A stretch of 64,000 bases of DNA from positions 248,001 to 312,000 of the forward strand of contig NZ_JAVIZT010000001.1 in NCBI RefSeq assembly GCF_031453615.1, written 5' to 3'. A program made the translations under genes and the position numbers. Shown here piece after piece: positions 16,753-25,865 of the stretch. The notes below the pieces were generated by a model, which was not told where the DNA came from, did not search any database, and worked only from the letters and a program-made list of their open reading frames with translations. This DNA is from Microbacterium sp. SORGH_AS_0428 (GTDB taxonomy: Bacteria; Actinomycetota; Actinomycetes; Actinomycetales; Microbacteriaceae). Within the stretch, counting starts at the first letter, position 1. Each line of letters opens with the position of its first letter.

Positions 16753-17197
16753 GGGGCGTCACGCGATAGGGGATCACCTCGTCCATGACGAGGGAGGTCT
16801 CGGTGCGCTCCACGCCGTTGATCGCGAGGATGCGGGCGTCCGTGTCGAACAGATGCTGCGCGTCGCGGCAGGCGACACGCACGAGCAGATCGACCGACCC
16901 GGCGAGGCCGTGCGCCTGCAGGACCTCCGGCACCTCCGCCAGCTGCTCCCGGATCCGCGGGAGCTCGTGCTGTCGCACCGTCACGCTCACGTACGCTTCG
17001 ATGGGGAACCCGAGGGCTCTCGTCGAGAGAGCGCGCTGGTAGCTGAGGAAGGCGCCCGTGCGGTCCAGGCGTGCGAGCCGTGCCTGGATCGTGTTGCGGG
17101 AGAGCTGAAGACGCTCCGCGAGAGCGACGACCGTCGCGCGATGGTCGTCAGCGAGAGCGCGGAGCAACTCGATGTCGATACGGTCCAAGGCGGGCAT
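16724..17197 (-). CDS. Lrp/AsnC family transcriptional regulator
   Basis: This 157-residue regulator has an N-terminal helix-turn-helix (LDRIDIELLRALADDHRAT, then LSRNTIQARLARLDRTGAFL) and a C-terminal RAM ligand domain (GSVDLLVRVACRDAQHLF). Such proteins sense amino acids and form octamers. The ATG at 17197 is preferred over a start 42 bases upstream, as the HTH begins at once after MPALDR. TAGCGT ends 8 bases before it. Three TTGCGC/GCGCAA hexamers upstream may be self-binding sites. The adjoining EamA transporter is a plausible target. Confidence 0.9.
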   Translation of the reverse strand: MPALDRIDIELLRALADDHRATVVALAERLQLSRNTIQARLARLDRTGAFLSYQRALSTRALGFPIEAYVSVTVRQHELPRIREQLAEVPEVLQAHGLAGSVDLLVRVACRDAQHLFDTDARILAINGVERTETSLVMDEVIPYRVTPLMALAQPQR

Positions 17198-17254
17198 GAT
17201 GCGCAACGCTAGCAGCAGTGAGGGGCTCCGATTGCGCATGTTGCGCGGCGGTGA

Positions 17255-19003
17255 TCACGAGGCGGTCGGACTCGGAGAAGTGCCCTGGGTCGTGAACAGG
17301 CCCAGACCGTGCGCCTTCAGAATGTTGTACGCGTCGGCGTAGGTCTCCGGCTCCGGGGCGCCGCTCGGACCGTAGCGCTCCAGAAGAAGTCCGAGCAGGC
17401 CCTTCGCGGGCGATGTCAGCGGCTTGTCGGAGGTGCGGATCTCCTCGAGTTCGTCCTCCTCCAGCAGCGGCGGCACGTACGCCGGACTCACGGTGGGCCA
17501 GGTGGACGGGTCGCGGGGCTCGGTCAGGTTGGTCGCACTGAACAGGGTCGGGGCGCCGCGGTCGCGATCGGTCAGTGGTTCGAGGCCGTGCAACCGGCAG
17601 AGGGTCGCGATGACGGCCGCGTGGTGGATCTCTTCGTTGATCACCGTTCCTGCTTTCGTGTACGCCGACACGGCGATCGCGGGCACCCGCACGCCGAGCC
17701 GATCGAAACGGAAGCCCATCTCACCCTCTGCGGCCTCGGGATCCGGGGGAGTGGCCTTGGGAGGAACGACGTGGTCGTAGGTGCCGCCGTGCTCGTCGAA
17801 CGTGATGAGCAGGAGTGTGTTCAGCGCGTTGGAGCCGTCGCTGCTGTCGGAGGTGCGGATCGCGTCGTACACGCTCGCCACCAGTGCTTCGCCGGCGCGG
17901 ACGTCCGACACCGCCGAGTCGAAGACGGGGGTTCCGTCGACCTCGCTTTCCCGCACGACTCCGAAGGGCGGGTGGAAGTCGTTGTGGTTGTAGACCATCC
18001 GCGGCTCGATGAACGCGTAATCGGGCAGGGTCCCGGCCTTCGCATCCGCGAAGAACCGGTCCATGTACGCGAAGTGGTCGCTGCGCCAGTACTTCTCAAG
18101 CACCGGCGCATGCATGACACCCGTGAGGGAGACGAGTTGCTGTTCGTCGAAGTAGATGCGCCAGCTGCGACCCGCCTCCTCCAGGCGGTTGAAGATCGTC
18201 GGCGACGGCGCCGCATCCAGCCACTTGCTGTAGCCGCCGCCACCGCGATTCGTCACGAAACCGTGCGAGGTCGACGCATGGAAGAAGGAACGGTTGCAGT
18301 ACGTCTGACTGGGCACAGCGCAGTGCCAATGGTCGTAGACGGCGAACCCCTGAGCGAGCGTCGAGAGCACCGGCAGCATCGAGGTCGAGAACCCGCCCAT
18401 GATCACGTCGGCGTCGGCGGGGGACGGGTCCCTGCCCTTGCTCGTACGTCGGTAGTTCGCGACGTAGTCGCGCACGAACCCCTGCATCGTCGGCGTGCTG
18501 TCCGCGGACGGGGCGTTCCACGGCGCGCGCAGCGGCCGATGCCAGGAGGTCCCGTTGGATGCGGGGTCGACCGTGCCGAAGATCTGGGTGTTCACGTGCG
18601 GATACGTCTCGCCCGGATCCGGGTCGGGCGAGCACATGATGTCATCCGTGCTGCCCGTGTAGATGTGCGCAGGAACCGTCCGGCCGTCGGGCGCGGGGTT
18701 CGAGTACTCGCCGAACGCGAGGCCGTCGAAGCGGGCGCCGGCGGGCAGCGTGGCGGGTGTGTAGAGGTGGCCGAGGAGGTTGTCGAACGACCGGTTCTCG
18801 CCCATGAGGACCACGACGTGGGCGAACGCGGGCTCGTTCGCGGAGCGCGACGGACGCGTCGAGGCCTGCACGGCCGCCGCACCCGCTCCGGCGGCTCCGC
18901 CCAGGGCCAGGCCGCCGAGGGCGAGTCCGCCCACCCGGAGGAAGTCTCTCCGCGAGGCCGCTGCGGCATCCGGGTGCGGATCGGTCCTCGGTCGACGGCT
19001 CAT
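17255..19003 (-). CDS. Tat-exported phospholipase C-like phosphoesterase
   Basis: This 582-residue secreted enzyme belongs to the phosphoesterase family of bacterial phospholipase C and AcpA acid phosphatase. It has a twin-arginine signal SRRDFLRVGG near residue 17, followed by a Gly/Ala-rich hydrophobic stretch. The catalytic region shows VVLMGENRSFDNLLGHL (metal and nucleophile motif), the histidine cluster YDHWHCAVPSQTY, MVYNHNDFHPPFG, and ITFDEHGGTYDHV. TatA and TatC, encoded at 32388-33458, would export it. Substrate (phospholipid or other phosphate ester) is not determined. TAGCCT lies 10 bases before the ATG. Confidence 0.92.
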   Translation of the reverse strand: MSRRPRTDPHPDAAAASRRDFLRVGGLALGGLALGGAAGAGAAAVQASTRPSRSANEPAFAHVVVLMGENRSFDNLLGHLYTPATLPAGARFDGLAFGEYSNPAPDGRTVPAHIYTGSTDDIMCSPDPDPGETYPHVNTQIFGTVDPASNGTSWHRPLRAPWNAPSADSTPTMQGFVRDYVANYRRTSKGRDPSPADADVIMGGFSTSMLPVLSTLAQGFAVYDHWHCAVPSQTYCNRSFFHASTSHGFVTNRGGGGYSKWLDAAPSPTIFNRLEEAGRSWRIYFDEQQLVSLTGVMHAPVLEKYWRSDHFAYMDRFFADAKAGTLPDYAFIEPRMVYNHNDFHPPFGVVRESEVDGTPVFDSAVSDVRAGEALVASVYDAIRTSDSSDGSNALNTLLLITFDEHGGTYDHVVPPKATPPDPEAAEGEMGFRFDRLGVRVPAIAVSAYTKAGTVINEEIHHAAVIATLCRLHGLEPLTDRDRGAPTLFSATNLTEPRDPSTWPTVSPAYVPPLLEEDELEEIRTSDKPLTSPAKGLLGLLLERYGPSGAPEPETYADAYNILKAHGLGLFTTQGTSPSPTAS

Positions 19004-19048
19004 GGTGTGAGTCAGGCTACGGCATCGCTGTCGAGCCGTCGCCGCGGC

Positions 19049-19642
19049 TCAGACGGACGAGTAGGAGAGCAGCCGCAACAGGCCGCCCTCCCACGAGAAC
19101 TCCTGCGCCGATCCGTTGCCGAGGCGGTCGCCGTCGGCGGGAAGCTGGTCGTCGGTCGCGTAGGCCAGCACCTCGCGGATGAGGGCGCCGTGCGCGACGG
19201 CCACGACGACGGGGGGCACGGCCTCCGCCGAGGCGTCGCTGATGACCCGGGACACAGCACGCACGGCGCGCTCTCGCAGTTGCTCTCGCGTCTCGGCGCC
19301 CGGCACACGGGCGTCGGGACCGCGTCCCCAGCGTTCGGCGAGCTCATCGATGGACACGCCCTCGGCCTCGCCGTACGAGCGCTCACGCAGCTCGGGATAC
19401 CGGGCGGTCACGGGCCGTTCCAGGATCGCCCCGATGATGTCCGCCGTCTCGGCTGCGCGCTGCAGGTCGCTCGAGACGAGCACGAGCGGCGTGTGGGTTG
19501 CGAGGCGGGCGCGCAGGGCGAGCCCTGCCTCCCGCGCCTGGGCGCGCCCGGTGTCGTTGAGCGGGATGTCGGTTGCGCCCTGGATGCGGCGGGCGCGGTT
19601 CCAGTCGGTCTCGCCGTGGCGGATGAGGATGAGGTGGGTCAC
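19049..19642 (-). CDS. Histidine phosphatase family protein
   Basis: This is a phosphoglycerate-mutase-like phosphatase of 197 residues. It begins with the phosphohistidine motif LILIRHGETDWN, has the second arginine in SSDLQRAAETA, an acidic residue in LRERSYGEAEG, and the second catalytic histidine in VAVAHGALIRE. These features fit a cofactor-independent-looking phosphatase rather than a glycolytic mutase. The GTG at 19642 is the start. It follows the sirtuin gene by 26 bases and may share its transcript. Confidence 0.9.
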   Translation of the reverse strand: MTHLILIRHGETDWNRARRIQGATDIPLNDTGRAQAREAGLALRARLATHTPLVLVSSDLQRAAETADIIGAILERPVTARYPELRERSYGEAEGVSIDELAERWGRGPDARVPGAETREQLRERAVRAVSRVISDASAEAVPPVVVAVAHGALIREVLAYATDDQLPADGDRLGNGSAQEFSWEGGLLRLLSYSSV

Positions 19643-19668
19643 AGGCCTGTCGGAGTGTCGTAGCGGAG

Positions 19669-20520
19669 TCAGCGTCGGCGGGGCAGAGCCTCGGCCAGAG
19701 CGGTGAGCACCTCACTCGTCCCGGCGTCGACCTTGACCGTCGCCCGGGCATCGGCCCGGGTCTGTCCGCGGTTGACGATGACCACCGGCAGCCTACGTCG
19801 CCGTGCGCGCTCGACCAATCTGATGCCCGAGTTCACGACGAGGGAGGAGCCGGCCACCAGGAGCGCTTCGGCAGTGCGCACCAACTGTTCGGCCTCGCGG
19901 AACCGCTCGGCGGGGATGAACTCCCCGAAGAAGACGACGTCCGGCTTGAGCACGCCTCCGCACACACTGCATTCCGGGATGCGGAAACCCTCCACCTCGG
20001 CCCCCGCGACGTCGCCGTCGGGACCGAGCGGCAGCTCTTCCGTCTCACTGAGCCACGGGTTGTCCGCCTCCACCCGTGCGGCCAGATCCCTCCGGTCGAA
20101 CACCTGCCCGCATTGAAGGCAGCCCACGCGGCGCATCGTGCCGTGCAGTTCGACCACACGGCGAGACCCGGCACGCACGTGCAGCCCGTCGACGTTCTGG
20201 GTGATGACCCCGCTCGTGATGTCCTCGGCTTCGAGGTGGGCGAGGGCTCGGTGGCCCTCGTTGGGCTGGGCAGCGGCGAAGCGCCGCCAGCCGAGGTGGC
20301 TGCCCACCCAGTAGCGCCGTCTGGCGCTCTCCTCGGCGAGGAACTGCTCGACGCTCATGGGCTTGCGCACCGGCGCGCCCTGCCCGCGGTAGTCCGGGAT
20401 GCCGGAGTCGGTGGAAACCCCGGCGCCGGTGAGGACGGCGACCCGGCGGCCGGCCAGCGCGTCGATCGCGCGCTCCAGCTCGGCGAGGGCGGTCGGATCG
20501 GGTTCCGTCACGAGTGGCAC
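19669..20520 (-). CDS. NAD-dependent protein deacylase (sirtuin)
   Basis: This NAD-consuming enzyme removes acetyl or other acyl groups from lysines. It has the Rossmann motif LTGAGVSTDSGIPDYRG, the NAD/catalytic segment ITQNVDGLHVRAG with the catalytic histidine in ELHG, a zinc ribbon with two Cys pairs (CLQCGQ and CSVCGG), KPDVVFFGE, and GSSLVVNSG. The GTG at 20520 is chosen because AGGAGG lies 4 bases upstream; a second GTG 9 bases later is the alternative (283 or 280 residues). It is divergent from the SpoU methylase gene. Confidence 0.92.
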   Translation of the reverse strand: MPLVTEPDPTALAELERAIDALAGRRVAVLTGAGVSTDSGIPDYRGQGAPVRKPMSVEQFLAEESARRRYWVGSHLGWRRFAAAQPNEGHRALAHLEAEDITSGVITQNVDGLHVRAGSRRVVELHGTMRRVGCLQCGQVFDRRDLAARVEADNPWLSETEELPLGPDGDVAGAEVEGFRIPECSVCGGVLKPDVVFFGEFIPAERFREAEQLVRTAEALLVAGSSLVVNSGIRLVERARRRRLPVVIVNRGQTRADARATVKVDAGTSEVLTALAEALPRRR

Positions 20521-20611
20521 AGTACCTCCTGCTGCCGAGCCTACGCCTGCCGGTTTGCGGGCATGTTTCGTCGCCGATCCCGGAGGCTGGTTAGCTGGCA
20601 CGGGAGGACGC

Positions 20612-21430
20612 ATGCACCTGGAAGAGATCACCGACCCCGACGACCCGCGCCTGCACGACTACCGGAACCTCACCGACGTCGCACTGCGGCGGGTGTCGGA
20701 GCCGCGGGAGGGGCTGTACATCGCGGAATCCGCGAAGGTCATCGCGCGCGCGCTCGCGGCGGGTCATCGCCCGCGATCCGTGCTCGTGCAACAGAAGTGG
20801 GTCGACGAGGTGTCGGCGCTCCTGGCGCACTCGGAGACACCGGTGTACGTCGTCCCGGCCGAGGTCGCCGAGTCGGTCACGGGCTACAGCGTGCACCGCG
20901 GCGCCCTCGCGGCGATGCATCGACCGACACTGCCGGACGTGGCCGGCCTGTTGCGCGACGCCCGCACGGTTCTCGTCCTGGAGGACATCGTGGACCACAC
21001 GAACGTGGGCGCGGCCCTCCGCGCAGCCGCGGGGATGGGGGCGGATGCGGTGCTGGTGACCGAGCGATGCGCGGATCCGCTCTATCGGCGCAGTGTGCGC
21101 GTCAGCATGGGCACCGTCTTCCAAGTGCCGTGGACCCGCCTGCCCGCGTGGCCCGAGGCGCGCAACCTCTTCGACGAGGCGGGGTTCCACCTGGCGGCTC
21201 TCGCTCTCTCGGACGACGCCGTGGCGCTCGAGTCGTTCGCGGCGTCCAGGCCCGAGCGGGTGGCGTTGCTGCTCGGCGCAGAGGGTGACGGCCTGAGCCG
21301 CGGCGCGCTCCGCGCAGCCGACACGGTCGTGACGATACCGATGTCGGGCGGCGTCGACTCGTTGAACGTGGCCTCGGCGGGCGCTGTGGCGCTCTGGGCG
21401 CTCGCTCACCCGCCCGCGGCGGGATCCTGA
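20612..21430 (+). CDS. SpoU/TrmH family RNA 2'-O-methyltransferase
   Basis: This SAM-dependent enzyme methylates a ribose 2'-OH in rRNA or tRNA. The 272-residue protein has an N-terminal RNA-binding substrate domain (EGLYIAESAKVIARAL) and the trefoil-knot SPOUT motifs: motif 1 in LEDIVDHTNVGAALRAAAGMG, motif 2 in LLLGAEGDGLSRG, and motif 3 in IPMSGGVDSLNVASAGAVAL. In motif 3 the usual VxSLNV reads VDSLNV. The ATG follows GGGAGGACGC. Its end overlaps the convergent SGNH hydrolase by 25 bases. Target nucleotide unknown. Confidence 0.9.
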   Translation: MHLEEITDPDDPRLHDYRNLTDVALRRVSEPREGLYIAESAKVIARALAAGHRPRSVLVQQKWVDEVSALLAHSETPVYVVPAEVAESVTGYSVHRGALAAMHRPTLPDVAGLLRDARTVLVLEDIVDHTNVGAALRAAAGMGADAVLVTERCADPLYRRSVRVSMGTVFQVPWTRLPAWPEARNLFDEAGFHLAALALSDDAVALESFAASRPERVALLLGAEGDGLSRGALRAADTVVTIPMSGGVDSLNVASAGAVALWALAHPPAAGS

Positions 21431-22257
21431 TCGTCGATGCGCGACACGCGCGACGGCTCCGGGCGCTTCGCCGTCACGTGGTCGCCCGACGACTGGTGCC
21501 GCAGACGCCGCAGAACCCACGGGACGAGGTAGGTCCGCGCCCAGACGAGATCATCCGCGCGGGCCGCGCGCCAGTTCCGCACCGCGATCGGCGCCGGCTG
21601 CATCGGAGTCAGGTCGTTGGGGACGTTGAGGGCCCGCAGCACCATCCGCGCGACCTCGTGATGCCCGAGGGTGTTCAGGTGCAGCCGGTCGTCCGCGAAG
21701 AAGCGGGCGTCCTGGATCTCCTTGAGACCCCACTGGTCCGCGACGATGCAGTCGTACCGGTCGGCGATCGCACGCAGGTTCTCGTTGTAGATGGCGACCT
21801 TCCCGCGGAAGCCGCGGAACACCGGAGAGAAGTTGGTGTCGATGCCCGTGAACACGACGACGGTGGCACCGGTCGACGAGAGCCGGATGACCGCATCCTC
21901 GAACTGCTGCGAGATGTCGTCCGGATCGGTGCCGGGGCGGATGACATCGTTGCCGCCCGCGCAGAAGCTGATGAGATCGGGGGACAGGGCGAGGGCGGGT
22001 TCGATCTGCTCTGCGACGATCTGGCCGATCAGGCGGCCGCGCACCGCGAGATTCGCGTACGCGAAGTCGTCGACCCCGGCGCCCAGTACCTCGGCGACGC
22101 GGTCCGCCCACCCTCGATTGCCGCCCGGTGAGTCGGGGGACGGATCGCCGAGGCCCTCGGTGAAGGAGTCGCCGATGGCGACGAAACGCCGCCACGGATG
22201 CCCCTGATCGTTGGCAACGTAGGGCGTGCGGTGGGGCAGAGCCGATTCGGTCGTCAT
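21406..22257 (-). CDS. SGNH/GDSL hydrolase
   Basis: This 283-residue esterase-like protein has block I FVAIGDSFTEGLGD, block II glycine in NLAVRGRLIGQIVAEQ, block III FCAGGNDVIRP, and block V DDRLHLNTLGHHEVA with the catalytic Asp and His. There is no signal peptide, so it should be cytoplasmic. AGGAGGAACG precedes the ATG. A paralogue lies at 51056-51817 with the same order of motifs and a similar C-terminal arm (VPWVLRRLRHQSSGD here, VGPWVQRRLTGRSSGDG there). Natural substrate unknown. Confidence 0.92.
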   Translation of the reverse strand: MTTESALPHRTPYVANDQGHPWRRFVAIGDSFTEGLGDPSPDSPGGNRGWADRVAEVLGAGVDDFAYANLAVRGRLIGQIVAEQIEPALALSPDLISFCAGGNDVIRPGTDPDDISQQFEDAVIRLSSTGATVVVFTGIDTNFSPVFRGFRGKVAIYNENLRAIADRYDCIVADQWGLKEIQDARFFADDRLHLNTLGHHEVARMVLRALNVPNDLTPMQPAPIAVRNWRAARADDLVWARTYLVPWVLRRLRHQSSGDHVTAKRPEPSRVSRIDDQDPAAGG

Positions 22258-22364
22258 CGTTCCTCCTGACCTCTCAGCGTAGCCCCGCGCCCTGAACGCG
22301 GCCCGGGGCCGGGTGTCCGCGATCTCGCCTATCGTGGATTCTCGCGTTCGAGAACGGAGGTGCG

Positions 22365-24230
22365 ATGGACGACGAGCGGGAGACGACCATCGACGCCGAC
22401 CGGATCGACGAGCACGGCGCCGAACACATCGGCAGCTTCGCCGCCGAGCACCTTTCCCCGACGTATCCGCAGCGAGCGCCGTGGGGAACCGCGCAGCGGC
22501 TGCGCGCCTGGCAGGCGGAGGCGCTCGACCAGTATTTCTCGACGGACGGCCCGGACGGCGTCGGCAAGGGTCCGCGAGACTTCCTGGCTGCGGCCACGCC
22601 CGGCGCCGGAAAGACGACCTTCGCGCTGCGCCTCGCCAGCGAGCTGCTGCGCCGCGGCGTCGTCGACCGCATCATCGTGGTCGCCCCGACGGAGCACCTC
22701 AAGACGCAGTGGGCGGACGCGGCGGCGCGGGTGGGCATCCGCCTCGACCCCCACTTCAGCAACCGCCACACCGTTCCGGCTCGCCAGTACCACGGCGTCG
22801 CGGTGACGTATGCGCAGGTGGCGGTCAAGGCCTCCGTCCACCAGTACCTGACCATCGAGAAGCGCAGCCTCGTGATCCTCGACGAGGTGCATCACGGCGG
22901 CGACGCACTGAGCTGGGGTGATGCGCTGCGCGAGGCGTACGGCCGCGCGACCCGTCGGCTGCTGCTCTCCGGCACACCCTTCCGCTCCGATACCGCTCCC
23001 ATCCCGTTCGTCGAGTACCACCCCGACGCCAAGGGCAACCGCATCTCCCGCACCGACTACGCGTACGGCTACCGTCGCGCTCTGGAGGACGGTGTCGTGC
23101 GGCCCGTGCTCTTCATGGTCTATGCCGGGCACATGCGCTGGCGCACCAAGACGGGCGACGAGATGGAGGCCCAGCTCGGCCAGGACAACACGAAGGACAT
23201 CACGTCCCAAGCGTGGCGCACGGCGCTCGCGCCGGAGGGCGAGTGGATCTCCGCCGTCCTGCGCTCGGCCGATCGACGCCTGTCCGAGGTGCGGGAGCAG
23301 GTTCCCGACGCGGGCGGTCTTGTGATCGCGACCGACCAGACGGCCGCGCGCGCGTACGCGGACATCCTGCAGCAGATCTCGGGTGAAGCCGTGACCGTCG
23401 TCCTCTCCGACGAGGCCGAGGCATCGTCGCGCATCGAGACGTTCTCCGCTTCCGATTCTCGCTGGATGGTTGCCGTGCGGATGGTCTCCGAGGGCGTCGA
23501 CGTGCCGCGCCTCGCCGTCGGCGTCTACGCGACCTCTGCGTCCACTCCGCTGTTCTTCGCGCAGGCCATCGGTCGATTCGTGCGTGCCCGGCGTCGCGGT
23601 GAGACCGCGAGCGTGTTCCTGCCGAATGTCCCTCAGCTGCTGACGCTCGCCAACGAGATGGAGCGCCAACGCGACCACGCACTCGATCGCGAGAGCGACG
23701 CGGAGGACATGTGGGATGCCGAAGAGGACATGATGAACGCGGCGGAGCGTGAGGACTCCGCATCCGACGCGCTGACCGAGGAGTTCGCGTACCAGGCGCT
23801 GGGCGCCAACGCCCACTTCGACCGGGTTCTGTTCGACGGCAAGGAGTTCGGCCAGCTCGCTGTGCCCGGCACCCCGGAGGAAGAGGAGTTCCTGGGCATC
23901 CCGGGGCTGCTCGAGCCCGAGCACGTGCACGAACTCCTGACGCAGCGCCAAGCCCGTCAGGGACGCCATCGCTCCGCGCGGGAGGCGCGCGAGGCGGCGG
24001 GGGAGCAGGAGCCGCCGAGCGACATCCCCGCGCCCCTGCACCGCACGCTCAAGGAGCAGCGGCAGCTGCTGAACAGTCTCGTCGGGCTCTACGCACGACA
24101 GAGCGGCGAGCCGCACGGCGCGGTGCACACCGAACTGCGTCGACTGTGCGGGGGACCTGCGGTCTCGCACGCGACCGTCGCTCAGTTGCAGGCTCGGATC
24201 GAGCTGCTGCGCAAGCGCGTCCACAGCTGA
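22365..24230 (+). CDS. SF2 DEAD/DEAH-box helicase
   Basis: This 621-residue protein is an ATP-dependent nucleic-acid helicase. It shows the Q-like TAQRLRAWQAEALDQYF, Walker A ATPGAGKTTF (motif I), motif Ia VVAPTEHLKTQW, motif II DEVHH, motif III LSGTPFRSD, and in the second RecA-like domain VSEGVDVPRLAVGVY (motif V) and QAIGRFVRARRRGE (motif VI). A coiled-coil-rich C-terminal tail of about 100 residues follows. The protein is close to actinobacterial helicases with a type III restriction or UvrB-like core, but no methylase gene is nearby, so a restriction role is unlikely. ACGGAGGTGCG precedes the ATG. Confidence 0.9.
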   Translation: MDDERETTIDADRIDEHGAEHIGSFAAEHLSPTYPQRAPWGTAQRLRAWQAEALDQYFSTDGPDGVGKGPRDFLAAATPGAGKTTFALRLASELLRRGVVDRIIVVAPTEHLKTQWADAAARVGIRLDPHFSNRHTVPARQYHGVAVTYAQVAVKASVHQYLTIEKRSLVILDEVHHGGDALSWGDALREAYGRATRRLLLSGTPFRSDTAPIPFVEYHPDAKGNRISRTDYAYGYRRALEDGVVRPVLFMVYAGHMRWRTKTGDEMEAQLGQDNTKDITSQAWRTALAPEGEWISAVLRSADRRLSEVREQVPDAGGLVIATDQTAARAYADILQQISGEAVTVVLSDEAEASSRIETFSASDSRWMVAVRMVSEGVDVPRLAVGVYATSASTPLFFAQAIGRFVRARRRGETASVFLPNVPQLLTLANEMERQRDHALDRESDAEDMWDAEEDMMNAAEREDSASDALTEEFAYQALGANAHFDRVLFDGKEFGQLAVPGTPEEEEFLGIPGLLEPEHVHELLTQRQARQGRHRSAREAREAAGEQEPPSDIPAPLHRTLKEQRQLLNSLVGLYARQSGEPHGAVHTELRRLCGGPAVSHATVAQLQARIELLRKRVHS

Positions 24231-24273
24231 GAAACGGTCGCCAGCGGTGCGCGGCGCACCTGGCCGACAACGA

Positions 24274-24303
24274 AGAAGAGGGCCCCTTCCGGGACCCTCT
24301 TCT
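24274..24303 (+). terminator. Terminator hairpin after the SF2 helicase gene
   Basis: AGAAGAGGG (24274-24282) pairs with CCCTCTTCT (24295-24303), with an inner CCC/GGG stem around TTCC. It lies 44 bases after the helicase stop and just before the 3' end of the opposing tRNA-Leu gene, so it probably serves both units. Confidence 0.75.
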
Positions 24304-24310
24304 GTCACTG

Positions 24311-24395
24311 TGCGCGAGGGGGGACTTGAACCCCCACGCCCTATACGGGCACTAGCACCTCAAGCTAGCGCGTCTACCTATTCCGCCACCCGCGC
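24311..24395 (-). tRNA. tRNA-Leu (anticodon GAG)
   Basis: The minus strand folds into an 85-nt class II tRNA. Acceptor arm GCGCGGG pairs with CTCGCGC (one G-T wobble), discriminator A. The anticodon stem CTAGC/GCTAG encloses loop TTGAGGT, giving anticodon GAG, which reads CTC and CTT. A long variable arm (GTGCCCGTATAGGGCGT) and the T-loop GTTCAAGTC are present. CCA is not encoded, unlike the tRNA-Leu at 58623. Confidence 0.96.
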
Positions 24396-24521
24396 AGTGT
24401 TTTCGTCGCTTTCGCAACGAGGAGCAACGTTACCACGTCCCGTGTCCGGTCGTTAATCCGGCACGCCCCGCGTGTGTCGCGCGTCACGGGACGGACACAC
24501 GGAACGGGTAGCCTGAACCCC

Positions 24522-25835
24522 ATGACGGACGCGACTGCCGGGGGCGCGCCCGATCTGCCCGAGGTCGCGCGGATCGCGCGGGACCTCATCCGGATCGACA
24601 CGACGAACTACGGCGGTGGCCGGGCCGTCGGCGAACGCGAGGCTGCCGACTACGTCGGCGCCTACCTGGAGCAGCTCGGTCTCGAGACGCAGTACTACGA
24701 ACCGGTCCAGCGCCGCACCAACGTGTTCGCCCGCGTGCCCGGACGAGACCGCACCCGGCCGGCCCTGGTCGTCCACGGCCACCTCGACGTCGTCCCCGCA
24801 GTGGCGGAGGACTGGAGCGTCGACCCGTTCGCGGGTGTCGTCCGTGACGGAATGCTGTGGGGACGCGGCGCCGTGGACATGAAGAACATGGACGCCATGA
24901 TCCTCACGTCGGTCGCGGAGCTGATGAGAGCAGGCGAACAGCCCGAGCGCGATCTCGTGCTGGCCTTCTTCGCCGACGAGGAGAACGGCGGCGTCGAGGG
25001 CTCCTCGCTCGTCGTCGAGCACCGACCGGAGGTCTTCGCCGGCGCGACCGAGGCCGTCAGCGAGGTCGGTGGCTTCTCCGTCGATGTGGGGTCCCGACGG
25101 GCCTATCTCCTGCAGGTGGGGGAGAAGGCGCTCCTCTGGTTGCGGTTGGTGGCGCGCGGCGCAGCCGGCCACGGCAGCAGGTTCCACCCGGACAACGCGG
25201 TGGTCCGCCTCGCCGAGGCCGTCGCGGCTCTCGGTCGTACCGAGTGGCCGCTGCGCCTGACCGCCACGACGGAGCGCTTCCTCGCCGAGATGTCTCGTCT
25301 CACAGGGATGGACAGGGCCGATCCTGACGCGCTGGCGGACGCCGCCGGGCCCGCATCCGCATTCCTCCGGGCGAGCCTTCGTACGACGGCGAACGCGACA
25401 GCGCTCACCGCCGGCTACAAGCACAACGTGATCCCCGACCGCGCCGAGGCGCTGATCGATGTCCGTGTGCTGCCGGGAACCGAGGACGCGGCGCTCGCGG
25501 ACATCAGACGCATCGTCGGCGAGGGGATCGAGATCGAAACCATCGTGCGTGACGTGGGCCTGGAGACGACGTTCGAGGGCGATCTCGTGGACCGTATGGT
25601 CGATGCCCTCCGGCGCCACGATCCCGAGGCTCCCGTCATCCCTTACCTGCTCGGCGCGGGCACCGACAACAAGGCCCTCTCGCGTCTGGGCATCACCGGT
25701 TACGGGTTCGCGCCGCTGCGCCTTCCGCCGGGCATGGATTTCACCGGTATGTTCCACGGTGTCGATGAGCGCGTCCCGATCGATTCGCTCGTGTTCGGGC
25801 AGCGCGTGCTGACCGACTTCCTCCGCACCTGCTGA
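24522..25835 (+). CDS. M20/M25/M40 family metallopeptidase
   Basis: This 437-residue zinc-dependent amidohydrolase/peptidase has the first metal motif VVHGHLDVVP, then the bridging aspartate in GRGAVDMKNMDAM, FFADEENGG with the general base, a dimerisation insert (HGSRFHPDNAVVRLAEAV), and the last zinc histidine in MFHGVDERVP. It resembles ArgE/DapE-type deacylases and dipeptidases, but the substrate is not clear. The ATG at 24522 is 7 bases after TAGCCT (leaderless). UppP follows 30 bases downstream on the same strand. Confidence 0.92.
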   Translation: MTDATAGGAPDLPEVARIARDLIRIDTTNYGGGRAVGEREAADYVGAYLEQLGLETQYYEPVQRRTNVFARVPGRDRTRPALVVHGHLDVVPAVAEDWSVDPFAGVVRDGMLWGRGAVDMKNMDAMILTSVAELMRAGEQPERDLVLAFFADEENGGVEGSSLVVEHRPEVFAGATEAVSEVGGFSVDVGSRRAYLLQVGEKALLWLRLVARGAAGHGSRFHPDNAVVRLAEAVAALGRTEWPLRLTATTERFLAEMSRLTGMDRADPDALADAAGPASAFLRASLRTTANATALTAGYKHNVIPDRAEALIDVRVLPGTEDAALADIRRIVGEGIEIETIVRDVGLETTFEGDLVDRMVDALRRHDPEAPVIPYLLGAGTDNKALSRLGITGYGFAPLRLPPGMDFTGMFHGVDERVPIDSLVFGQRVLTDFLRTC

Positions 25836-25865
25836 CCCGTCATCCGATTAGGCGAAAGGCCGTCG

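Noticed and set aside
17309..19663. 784-residue open frame opposite the phospholipase C-like gene
   Set aside because: It spans two real minus-strand genes, has shadow-type composition and no recognisable domain.
22365..24230. Reading the SF2 helicase as part of a restriction or anti-phage system
   Set aside because: No methylase, nuclease or other defence gene lies next to it; its neighbours are an SGNH hydrolase and a tRNA.
22329..24308. 659-residue open frame opposite the SF2 helicase
   Set aside because: It is His/Arg/Val-rich without domains and is the mirror of a gene with all helicase motifs.
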